Source: Nitrospira sp. (GTDB taxonomy: Bacteria; Nitrospirota; Nitrospiria; Nitrospirales; Nitrospiraceae). From it: 9,887 bases of DNA. Below are positions 1 to 5,242 of the stretch, piece after piece. The stretch's first letter is position 1. The number at the start of each line of letters is the position of its first letter. Both the position numbers and the translations under genes were made by a program. The notes under the pieces are model-generated. The model saw only the letters and a list, made by a program, of their open reading frames with translations, did no database searches and was not told the origin of the DNA. Location: assembly GCA_016873525.1 (NCBI GenBank), contig VGXD01000058.1, positions 1 to 9,887 of the forward strand. The letters are read 5' to 3'.

Positions 1-15
1 CGGCTTTTGATGTGT

Positions 16-91
16 TGGTGGGCCGTGTAGGGGTCGAACCTACGGCCCGCTGATTAAGAGTCAGCTGCTCTACCAGCTGAGCTAACGGCCC
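16..91 (-). tRNA. tRNA-Lys (anticodon CTT)
   Basis: Read on the minus strand, this 76-nt stretch folds as a complete tRNA. The acceptor arm is GGGCCGT paired with ACGGCCC, followed by discriminator A and an encoded CCA (16-18). The D arm contains AGCTCAGCTGGTAGAGC and the T arm contains GGTTCGACCCC. The seven-base anticodon loop is CTCTTAA, so the anticodon is CTT (plus-strand bases 56-58), which decodes AAG lysine codons. It lies 27 nt downstream of the tRNA-Arg gene on the same strand, so the two are probably made from one precursor. Confidence 0.97.
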
Positions 92-118
92 ACCGGGGCT
101 GCAACGTCTTTTATTGTT

Positions 119-194
119 TGGTGCGCCTGACAGGATTTGAACCTGTGGCCCCTAGCTCCGGAGGCTAGTGCTCTATCCGCTGAGCTACAGGCGC
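119..194 (-). tRNA. tRNA-Arg (anticodon CCG)
   Basis: A complete 76-nt tRNA on the minus strand. The acceptor arm is GCGCCTG paired with CAGGCGC, with discriminator A and an encoded CCA (119-121). The anticodon stem is CTAGC/GCTAG around the loop CTCCGGA, giving anticodon CCG (plus-strand 159-161) for CGG codons. The T loop GGTTCAAATCC is standard. Its first 30 nt are also read as the last nine codons and TAG stop of the upstream YkgJ-like reading frame; the stop lies in the anticodon stem. Confidence 0.97.
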
Positions 195-878
195 ATCCGC
201 TTCGAGCAAGGGAGCCGACACCTTATCACACCGCTCTCGGCTCTGTCTAGGTTCAGGTGATGGGGACCAGCGGCCAGGCAAAAATCCATAGGGCAGTAGC
301 AGTTCCTCGCCGCTCTCAGGCAGGGTCTGTCTCAGGGCGTCGATTGCGGCAGCCTCGTGTTCCGCAAGGGTCCGCTCTTCTGCGCGTAACGCGACGGTGA
401 GTCTTCGGATCGGCACGAAGGTTTGGACCGAACAGGCTCCCTCGGTCAAGCCGTCGGTCTCGACCGGTATTCCCATCGTGCGGCATGTGACCGGCCGGAA
501 CGGATAGACCAGACAGCGTCCCTTCGAGTCCAGGGCCGGGCAGGGCATCGCGGCGAATTGCTCGGTGAGGCGATCGGTTTCCGAGTCCTGCCAGTCGTCC
601 AGGAAGGGTGAAGCGTTGAGACGTGGAAATAGGTCTTCGATGGCCGCTATGTGTTGGGCCGCTTGTGCCTCGATGGTGCATCGTATCGAGGGGGCGAGAC
701 TCTCCAGCCCGCGCTGTAATTCGACGGCATCCAGCAGGGTGATGGCAAAGGGGCCGATGCAGCAGCGGCTACAGCCGCTTGTGCAGGGACTCGCGCCAAG
801 GAGAGAGGCCCTGGCGCGGGCGAACCACCCTTCTGCTCGGGCATGGAGGCTTGTGTGGGGCTGGAGAGGGAGGCTCAT
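165..878 (-). CDS. YkgJ-family CxxCxxCC cysteine-cluster protein (UPF0153-like)
   Basis: A 237-residue protein. The N-terminal cluster C32, C36, C39, C40 (CTSGCSRCC) and the later C113, C122 and C132, with the phrase GRCLVYPFRPVTCR, are the signature of the YkgJ/UPF0153 family. That family is thought to bind zinc or an iron-sulfur cluster, and its biochemical role is not settled. The ATG at 878 starts 19 nt after the stop of the upstream unknown gene, so the two probably share a transcript; no good Shine-Dalgarno is visible, consistent with translational coupling. Family members normally end soon after the last cysteine region. Here the frame has no stop until a TAG inside tRNA-Arg, so residues 229-237 (APVAQRIEH) are translated tRNA sequence. 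The family call is firm; the real C-terminus is uncertain and could reflect a lost stop codon. Confidence 0.85.
   Translation of the reverse strand: MSLPLQPHTSLHARAEGWFARARASLLGASPCTSGCSRCCIGPFAITLLDAVELQRGLESLAPSIRCTIEAQAAQHIAAIEDLFPRLNASPFLDDWQDSETDRLTEQFAAMPCPALDSKGRCLVYPFRPVTCRTMGIPVETDGLTEGACSVQTFVPIRRLTVALRAEERTLAEHEAAAIDALRQTLPESGEELLLPYGFLPGRWSPSPEPRQSRERCDKVSAPLLEADAPVAQRIEH
222..249 (-). promoter_or_regulatory. candidate promoter for the tRNA-Arg/tRNA-Lys pair
   Basis: On the minus strand, TAGACA (244-249, 5 of 6 matches to the -35 consensus) is followed after 16 nt by GATAAG (222-227, 4 of 6 matches to -10). A GC-rich discriminator follows, and the predicted start lies about 20 nt before the tRNA-Arg 5' end. 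It sits inside the 3' end of the YkgJ-like reading frame. This is a consensus match only; co-transcription with the upstream genes is the alternative. Confidence 0.4.
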
Positions 879-897
879 GGCTGGGCCGCTTGCGCGC

Positions 898-1443
898 CTA
901 GTCTTCCATTTCGACGACAAGCTCGCCTTTGGGCGAGAAAAATCCCTGCCCATCGACTTGCACGATCCCGTTGCAGTGCTCTTGAAAGAACTCCAGGACC
1001 CAGCCGTTAAAGTCGTAGCCTTCGTCGGTGATATCGCCCTGCGCCAGACGTGTGGTGACGATGAACCGGCAGCGCGTGACTTGTTCGCGGACAAGCTGGG
1101 CCTCGATGTCGTCGAAGATCGAGAGCTGGTGTAAGAACTGCGCGCGTTCCTTTTCGAGGTCCTCCTTATAGGTGCCGCGATCGCGTAGGCAAACGATCTG
1201 GATGGGCTTACGCTCTCGGTCATAGCCGAGGGAAATTTGCACCCAGGCCCAGTCGTCCAATGCCGCGGGGTCAACCTTGGGAATCAGAGGCGTTTGGCCT
1301 TTTGATTTCAGGAAATCTAGGAGCAAGCGCAGCGGCGGAGAGTCCTCCCGGCTGCAAAAGACCCGAGAGTAAACATGGACATCCGCTGCTCCCGGTTGCT
1401 GCGGTTGCGGGCCGGATGGTACGACCGGTAGCTCTTTTCCCAT
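898..1443 (-). CDS. hypothetical protein upstream of the YkgJ-like gene
   Basis: A 181-residue soluble protein that I do not recognise. The start chosen is the ATG at 1443 because AGGAG sits four bases before it (1448-1452 region); a GTG nine codons upstream lacks a ribosome binding site. The first 25 residues are Pro/Gln-rich and probably unstructured. The rest alternates predicted strands (WVQISLGYD, IQIVCLRDR, CRFIVTTRL) with a charged helix at about residues 90-122 (TYKEDLEKERAQFL), and it ends in an acidic tail (EMED). There is no membrane segment or signal peptide. Cysteines C30, C85, C125 and C157 are scattered and form no metal motif. Its only contextual clue is a likely operon with the CxxCxxCC protein 19 nt downstream. 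It is a real gene by codon use and continuity; the function is unknown. Confidence 0.8.
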   Translation of the reverse strand: MGKELPVVPSGPQPQQPGAADVHVYSRVFCSREDSPPLRLLLDFLKSKGQTPLIPKVDPAALDDWAWVQISLGYDRERKPIQIVCLRDRGTYKEDLEKERAQFLHQLSIFDDIEAQLVREQVTRCRFIVTTRLAQGDITDEGYDFNGWVLEFFQEHCNGIVQVDGQGFFSPKGELVVEMED

Positions 1444-1498
1444 AAGACTCCTCACGACCTCCGGCGTCACGATTTAGGGGGCAGTGGAACGTAGGGGT

Positions 1499-1527
1499 AC
1501 TGTACTCTCTCTGCCACGGGGGTTCAA
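1499..1527 (-). promoter_or_regulatory. candidate promoter of the unknown-YkgJ operon
   Basis: On the minus strand, TTGAAC (1522-1527) and TACAGT (1499-1504) are separated by exactly 17 nt. Each matches the sigma70 consensus at 4 of 6 positions. The predicted start is about 50 nt before the ATG at 1443. The match is modest and nothing else in the gap suits this strand better. Confidence 0.4.
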
Positions 1528-1531
1528 GACC

Positions 1532-1571
1532 GGGCTCTGAGGGCTCTGAGGGCTCTGAGTGGGGGCTCTGA
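1532..1571. repeat. short direct repeat, unit GGGCTCTGA
   Basis: Three perfect head-to-tail copies of the 9-mer GGGCTCTGA (1532-1540, 1541-1549, 1550-1558) are followed, after four bases (GTGG), by a fourth copy at 1563-1571. The array lies between the divergent promoter candidates for the 181-residue gene and the HU gene. It could be a slippage-derived microsatellite or a set of phased protein-binding sites. Confidence 0.9.
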
Positions 1572-1607
1572 CCCTTGCGGTTGCCTTATCAAGTAAGCGT
1601 TTTGTGG

Positions 1608-1636
1608 TTGACATGGTAGGGGACTTTCGTTACACT
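1608..1636 (+). promoter_or_regulatory. sigma70-type promoter of the HU gene
   Basis: A perfect -35 hexamer TTGACA (1608-1613) is followed after exactly 17 nt by TACACT (1631-1636, 4 of 6 matches to -10). The predicted start near 1643 gives a leader of about 130 nt before the HU start codon. The leader includes a GCGTC/GACGC hairpin (1710-1714 with 1725-1729) and a possible 16-codon open frame at 1706-1756. This is the strongest promoter match in the window. Confidence 0.7.
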
Positions 1637-1771
1637 TTCGCCTGGCTCAACGGAAAGTGAGTCTGAAATACCGAAGTCTAACGGCGACAGCTGGCAAAGA
1701 AATTAATGGGCGTCGACGGTCGGAGACGCATTACGCAGTTCACCTTTCTAATGTAGTTTGAGGAGGTCCGT

Positions 1772-2059
1772 ATGGCGAAAGCGATGACAAAGTCCCAGAT
1801 TGCAGATCACCTGGCGGGTAAAGCCGGCATCACCAAGAAAGCTGCGGCTGAGCTTCTGGACGATCTGGCTACCTTGGCGCATAAGGAAGCCAAGAACACC
1901 TTTGCGCTGCCAGGGATTGGCAAGCTGGTTCTGGCCAATCGGAAGGCCCGGATGGGACGCAATCCGCAAACCGGCGAGGCGATCAAGATTCCGGCCAAGC
2001 GAGTGGTCAAGTTCCGGGTGGCCAAGGCCGCCAAGGACGGCATCCTGGGCAAGCGCTAA
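1772..2059 (+). CDS. HU-family DNA-binding protein
   Basis: A 95-residue basic protein of the HU/IHF family, which forms dimers that bend and compact DNA in the nucleoid. The N-terminal helices (MTKSQIADHLAGKAGITKKA, residues 5-24) form the dimer body. The DNA-inserting beta arm carries the family signature GRNPQTGE at 62-69, with the intercalating proline at 65, and the C-terminus is Lys-rich. The length is normal for the family. The ATG is set by AGGAGG (1761-1766) five bases upstream. It is a monocistronic unit with its own strong promoter and a perfect terminator, as expected for an abundant protein. HU rather than IHF is favoured by the neighbourhood-free arrangement and the generic sequence; the exact paralogue cannot be told. 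Confidence 0.95.
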   Translation: MAKAMTKSQIADHLAGKAGITKKAAAELLDDLATLAHKEAKNTFALPGIGKLVLANRKARMGRNPQTGEAIKIPAKRVVKFRVAKAAKDGILGKR

Positions 2060-2083
2060 GCGCGTACCCCCGACGTCTGCTGA

Positions 2084-2135
2084 AAGAGGCCGGCTCTCGA
2101 AAGGGAGCCGGCCTCTTCTATTTTCTCTTATTTTT
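2084..2135 (+). terminator. intrinsic terminator of the HU gene
   Basis: The arms 2084-2096 and 2105-2117 (AAGAGGCCGGCTC and its exact complement) form a 13-bp stem. It is extended by a T-G and a C-G pair to a GAAA tetraloop (2099-2102), and a T-rich tract follows (CTTCTATTTTCTCTTATTTTT). It begins about 25 nt after the HU stop. Confidence 0.93.
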
Positions 2136-2169
2136 CAGCTTGATAGGGTTCTGTCAGGGGATAGCTTTT

Positions 2170-2442
2170 TTATAATGTGGGGGCCAAGCCGCTGCCGCCC
2201 ATGCCGTCGTGAGCCACGAGCTTGATGGCATCGCCGTCTTGTATGCGGGTGTCTTCGCTGGCGATGCGCTTATTCACGGTCACCAGCAGTTTTTTTTGTC
2301 GCATCAGGTCCAGGACTGCGCGCAGGGGTTCACCATGTCGCAGGATGAGTTGCCTGACCGAGATGGGATCGGGCACCTCGCAGGCAAGGTCGCGCTCGCC
2401 GTCGGTCGTTTGCAATTGTCCCATGAGCGTGATGGTGACCAT
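2170..2442 (-). CDS. MoaD/ThiS-like beta-grasp (ubiquitin-like) protein with internal diglycine
   Basis: A 90-residue protein from the ATG at 2442, preceded by an AAAGGA-type site; an in-frame ATG 14 codons upstream (2484) has none. The C-terminal half, VTVNKRIASEDTRIQDGDAI at about 54-73, matches the MoaD/ThiS pattern (a V-N turn, then a DGD before the last strand), which places it in the sulfur-carrier beta-grasp fold. Classical MoaD and ThiS end in Gly-Gly, which is adenylated and thiocarboxylated. Here the sequence HDGMGG reaches the diglycine at 82-83 and then continues with SGLAPTL. If it works as a carrier, the tail would have to be removed, as in eukaryotic ubiquitin precursors; otherwise it is a non-carrier relative. 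No E1-like (ThiF/MoeB) or JAB protease gene is in the window. It diverges from the unknown gene at 2548. Confidence 0.8.
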   Translation of the reverse strand: MVTITLMGQLQTTDGERDLACEVPDPISVRQLILRHGEPLRAVLDLMRQKKLLVTVNKRIASEDTRIQDGDAIKLVAHDGMGGSGLAPTL

Positions 2443-2547
2443 AAGACCGGCATTCCTTTCGCCAAATAGAGGACCGAGAAGCATTGAGGTGGAGTGAGTC
2501 GGTTGTGTAGCGTTGACTCATCCGGCCGAACCTGTTAAGGACAGACC

Positions 2548-2949
2548 ATGCAATCCCTTGACGTCCATCGTCCCGGCATGCCCGATCTGCAATTCGTGCT
2601 GCTGGTCGTTGCCCTCTGTACTGCGCGGCTGCCTTCGTTGAACGTGCCGGAGCCTCTGCGTGAGACGATCTTTGACCGTTGCTGGGCGCTCATCAACGAT
2701 GGCCCTCCACCGACGACGCCGGAGGAGCGGGTGCTGGACCTTCGCTCCGGCACAGAGTTGACGCTTGACGCCATGGCCGAGACGATCCGCGGCCTCTTGA
2801 CCGAGGCCGGCATCGCAACCTTGACGTGGACCCACCAGCCGAGCGAGCCCTCTCGGCCCAGTACCCCGGCCGCGAAGCCGCTTATTGAACGGCTGCAGAA
2901 GCTGTATCCTGAGCCTCCCTCTTCGCCTGATCGTGGCGGCACGACCTGA
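2548..2949 (+). CDS. hypothetical protein divergent from the MoaD/ThiS-like gene
   Basis: A 133-residue protein that I do not recognise. The ATG at 2548 is preceded by AAGGA (2537-2541) with a six-base spacer. Residues 14-30 are hydrophobic (LQFVLLVVALCTARL), but this looks like a buried helix rather than a clear signal peptide, since few basic residues precede it and there is no cleavage site. The centre (37-92) is helical, with LRETIFDRCWALIND and TLDAMAETIRGLLTEAG. From about 95 on it is a Pro/Ser-rich linker (HQPSEPSRPSTPAAKP) with a short helix LIERLQKLY. It is transcribed away from the MoaD/ThiS-like gene with 105 bases between the starts. The function is unknown; codon usage and the ribosome site support a real gene. 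Confidence 0.75.
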   Translation: MQSLDVHRPGMPDLQFVLLVVALCTARLPSLNVPEPLRETIFDRCWALINDGPPPTTPEERVLDLRSGTELTLDAMAETIRGLLTEAGIATLTWTHQPSEPSRPSTPAAKPLIERLQKLYPEPPSSPDRGGTT

Positions 2950-3083
2950 TCGTTTTCCGTTCAAATGTCTAGCCCTTACGGTGGTTGCATTGTAACTGCT
3001 GCGACGGTCGCAATCCAGGAGGCAGTCAGCAGTGCTGCCCGAGCGTCGATTGTCCGGCAAGCCTCTTTAAGTCCGGGAGCTTC

Positions 3084-3878
3084 TCAAGGGAGGACCGCAA
3101 TGATGCGGACCGGCCCTCCCGTCCCGCCTTGTATTTTGATGGGCAAGGCCCAGACCGTCATCCCCTGGGGCGGAAGCTGTTCCAGTGCGGCCACGTTCTC
3201 CAGAACATAGATATCGGCGTCATTCAGGACACGGTGGACTGGAAAATCGCGCGACCGTCCCGGATCGATGCTGGCCGTGTCGATGCCCACTCCTCGGACG
3301 GCCCGCTGGCGCACCAGAAACTCGGCTGCCTCGCGGGAGAGCCCGGGAAAATGCAGCGTGTGAGGATCATTCGGCGTCGTACTGCCCAGGTATCCTATAG
3401 CGTCGGGCCATCGTTGCCCCCATCCGGAGTGCATCAACACGAGGGTGCCTGTCTGGATCCGGCCGTAGGTGGCTTCCCATGCCAGGAGGTCGGCGACCGT
3501 TAATTCATAATCGGGATTTGCGGCGCATTGCGGCCGGGTATCGATGACGACTGCCGGCCCGGTCAGACGGTCTATCGGAATTTGGTCAACGGTGTTGCGA
3601 TCGCGGCCAAAATGGATCGGGGCGTCCATGTGGGTGCCTCCGTGCTCGGAAGCCGAAAAGTTTGCTGAGGCGTACCAATATCCGTCCAGGGTCATCCCCC
3701 AGTCAGTTTTCTCCCACTGAAAGTGTTTGTTGTTGGGCCAATAAACCGTCTCCTGGCTGAAGCTGTGGGTCAGGTCGATCAATGTGGGCGGTCGCGCCGG
3801 AGCACAGGCTGTCTCTAATCCCGCGACGACCAGCCAGACCATCCAGGCTATTGCGCGCAAGCCAGTCCAAGATTTCAT
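3084..3878 (-). CDS. exported cyclase-family metal hydrolase (kynurenine-formamidase-like)
   Basis: A 264-residue protein. The metal-binding motif HGGTHMDAPIHF (79-90; H79, H83, D85 and the likely catalytic H89) is the hallmark of the cyclase family (PF04199), which includes bacterial kynurenine formamidase and hydrolases of cyclic amides. Supporting motifs are IDLTHSFSQETVYWP near the start, VGIDTASIDPG at 197-207, H215 and LENVAAL at 226-232. Unlike the cytoplasmic KynB enzymes, it starts with an N-terminal export signal: MKSWTGLR, then a hydrophobic run to about residue 21, then a Cys at 25 (LETAC, a poor lipobox). It is therefore probably periplasmic, possibly lipid-anchored. AAGGAG lies five bases before the ATG at 3878. 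No tryptophan-degradation genes are nearby, so the substrate is unknown. It converges on the 133-residue gene across 134 bases that show nothing convincing. Confidence 0.88.
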   Translation of the reverse strand: MKSWTGLRAIAWMVWLVVAGLETACAPARPPTLIDLTHSFSQETVYWPNNKHFQWEKTDWGMTLDGYWYASANFSASEHGGTHMDAPIHFGRDRNTVDQIPIDRLTGPAVVIDTRPQCAANPDYELTVADLLAWEATYGRIQTGTLVLMHSGWGQRWPDAIGYLGSTTPNDPHTLHFPGLSREAAEFLVRQRAVRGVGIDTASIDPGRSRDFPVHRVLNDADIYVLENVAALEQLPPQGMTVWALPIKIQGGTGGPVRIIAVLP

Positions 3879-3992
3879 AGGGCTCCTTCGTCGTTTGCAG
3901 AGACGTGGGGGAGCATGGGCATCTGTTTTTCAATGGGAGAATGAGATAAGATAACCGACTTCCAAGGGGGAAAAGCAAGAGAGGAGGCCCGA

Positions 3993-4547
3993 GTGCGTTT
4001 CGTTGAGACGGAGTTGAAGGGAGTGATTCTGGTCGAACTGGATGTCTTCCCCGACCAGCGTGGATTTTTTCTTGAGGTGTGCCACGCAAAGAAATATGCC
4101 GAGGGGGGGATTCCTGGGCCCTTCGTGCAACACAATTTTTCGAAATCCGTTCGAGGGACCCTGCGAGGCTTGCATTACCAACTCAGAAATGCGCAGGCCA
4201 AACTGGTCACCGTGGTCGAGGGGAAGGTGTTTGACGTCGCCGTGGATATTCGATCCGGATCGCCTACCTTCGGCAAGTGGTTTGGCACCGAATTGTCGGT
4301 GGAAAATAAGCGGCAATTATATATTCCTGCCGGGTTCGCGCACGGGTTTTGCGTTCTGAGTGAAACGGCCGGCCTGTTTTACAGTTGCACCGATTTTTAC
4401 TCCCCCCAGGATGAGCGGGGTATTATCTGGGATGACCCGACGATCGGCATTGCCTGGCCGGTGACCCATCCGGTGCTCTCCGCGAAGGATCAAGTCTACA
4501 AGGCCTTGGCCGACATGGCCGGAGAGCTGCCCCGCTACGGCGAATAA
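3993..4547 (+). CDS. rfbC: dTDP-4-dehydrorhamnose 3,5-epimerase
   Basis: A 184-residue cupin-fold enzyme that epimerises C3 and C5 of dTDP-4-keto-6-deoxyglucose on the way to dTDP-L-rhamnose in the cytoplasm. The family signature RGTLRGLHYQ (54-63) holds catalytic H61, Y130 (LFYSCTDFY) is the catalytic tyrosine, and LSAKD (162-166) carries the aspartate paired to the histidine. Other expected elements are DVAVDIR (81-87), the PAGFAHGF stretch (112-119) and IIWDDP. The length is normal. The start is GTG at 3993, chosen because AGGAGG (3982-3987) lies five bases upstream. The partners rfbA, rfbB and rfbD are absent from the window, so it is an orphan here. It is divergent from the cyclase-family gene with 114 bases between, and no clear promoter was seen. 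Confidence 0.96.
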   Translation: MRFVETELKGVILVELDVFPDQRGFFLEVCHAKKYAEGGIPGPFVQHNFSKSVRGTLRGLHYQLRNAQAKLVTVVEGKVFDVAVDIRSGSPTFGKWFGTELSVENKRQLYIPAGFAHGFCVLSETAGLFYSCTDFYSPQDERGIIWDDPTIGIAWPVTHPVLSAKDQVYKALADMAGELPRYGE

Positions 4548-4629
4548 CATTCCCGCCTAGATTGTTCCTGGGCCCACCGCGTCTCAGTGTCGGCGGTCGA
4601 TGCCAATTCTTGCTCTTGCCCGCGCTCCG

Positions 4630-4659
4630 TTGACCGCCTCCTCTGCGCTGTGCTATATA
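4630..4659 (+). promoter_or_regulatory. promoter of the perR-ahpC-erpA operon
   Basis: TTGACC (4630-4635, 5 of 6 matches to -35) is followed after 18 nt by TATATA (4654-4659, 4 of 6 matches to -10). The predicted start is near 4666, leaving a leader of about 20 nt before the perR ATG with AAGGAA at 4675-4680. The -10 element and start site are overlapped by the palindrome at 4658-4672. Confidence 0.6.
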
Positions 4660-4672
4660 GGAACCATTCCTA
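4658..4672. promoter_or_regulatory. palindromic operator candidate (PerR/Fur-like 7-1-7)
   Basis: TAGGAA-CCA-TTCCTA is a perfect 6-3-6 inverted repeat. Read as 7-1-7 (TAGGAAC-C-ATTCCTA) it has one mismatched pair, and 7-1-7 is the geometry of Per and Fur boxes. The arms are less AT-rich than the Bacillus Per box. Its position across the -10 end and transcription start suits repression of the operon by the PerR it encodes. The sequence did not recur at the other peroxiredoxin promoter (8133-8162). Confidence 0.55.
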
Positions 4673-4684
4673 AGAAGGAATCAG

Positions 4685-5242
4685 ATGAAACTTGCCCAGG
4701 ACGAAATGCGGCAGCGGTTTCGAGAGCGGGGGCTGAAGATGACCCCGCAACGAGCCGCCATTTATCAGGCCTTGGCCGGCACGACGAGCCATCCGACCGC
4801 CGAAGATTTGCATCGGCAGGTCCGGCGGCGGCATCCGATGATTTCCCCGAACACCGTCTATTACACCTTGGGTGTATTGCGGGAGGCCGGGCTCGTGCAC
4901 GAGGTGAATTATTGGCACGATCGGTCTCGGTTTGATGCCAACATCGAGCTGCATCATCATCTGATTTGTTTGGGGTGCCGAAGCATTCAGGACCTGACGG
5001 ACGAGGCGCTGGATCGTCTGGGCATATCGGATCAGGCAACATCCGGGTTTGCAATCACCGGACACCGGGTGGAGTTCCACGGCTACTGCGCTGCCTGCTG
5101 CCGTCATGGACAAGTCGAAACAGGCGCAGGGTCTTTCAATCGCGGGGCAGGCAAGGGATCCTCTGGGAGGTCCTATCATACAAACAATCGCCGGGCTCAT
5201 GAAGGCCTGGCTGGCAAGGGTGAAAGGAGACGCAATGGGTGA
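4685..5242 (+). CDS. perR: peroxide-responsive Fur-family repressor PerR, with extended C-terminus
   Basis: A 185-residue Fur-superfamily repressor. The winged helix occupies about 13-75, with the recognition region SPNTVYYTLGVLREAGLVHE. The regulatory metal ligands align with Bacillus PerR offset by one residue throughout: H36, D84, H90, H92 and D103, matching PerR H37, D85, H91, H93 and D104. The structural zinc site is C95xxC98 and C135xxC138. The aspartate at the D85 position and the one at 103 argue for a peroxide sensor (iron-catalysed histidine oxidation) rather than an iron sensor. AAGGAA lies four bases before the ATG. The fold ends near residue 140, as in typical 140-residue members. 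A further 45 residues rich in Gly, Arg and Ser follow before a TGA that overlaps the ahpC start by eight bases (ATGGGTGA). The tail may be spurious read-through or a lineage-specific extension. Confidence 0.9.
   Translation: MKLAQDEMRQRFRERGLKMTPQRAAIYQALAGTTSHPTAEDLHRQVRRRHPMISPNTVYYTLGVLREAGLVHEVNYWHDRSRFDANIELHHHLICLGCRSIQDLTDEALDRLGISDQATSGFAITGHRVEFHGYCAACCRHGQVETGAGSFNRGAGKGSSGRSYHTNNRRAHEGLAGKGERRRNG

Noticed and set aside
565..1134. A 189-residue plus-strand open frame opposite the YkgJ-like and 181-residue genes.
   Set aside because: It is antisense to two better-supported genes, has no recognisable domain and no ribosome site, and is typical of shadow frames in GC-rich DNA.
2290..2297. 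Run of eight A (minus strand) within the MoaD/ThiS-like gene, a possible slippage site.
   Set aside because: The frame is continuous through it and the fold pattern matches the family on both sides. A poly-A of this length alone is weak evidence for programmed slippage.
2950..3083. Possible bidirectional terminator between the converging 133-residue and cyclase genes.
   Set aside because: Only a 5-bp TGCGA/TCGCA stem without a T tract is present; too weak to call.
3920..3952. Promoter for rfbC with TAAGAT as -10.
   Set aside because: No acceptable -35 element lies at 16-18 bases; TTTTCA is only 14 bases away.
5049..5234. A longer AhpC with an N-terminal extension in the same frame.
   Set aside because: The AhpC family begins at the ATG at 5235, which has a strong AAAGGAG at ideal spacing. 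The upstream stretch overlaps PerR coding sequence and has no comparable start.
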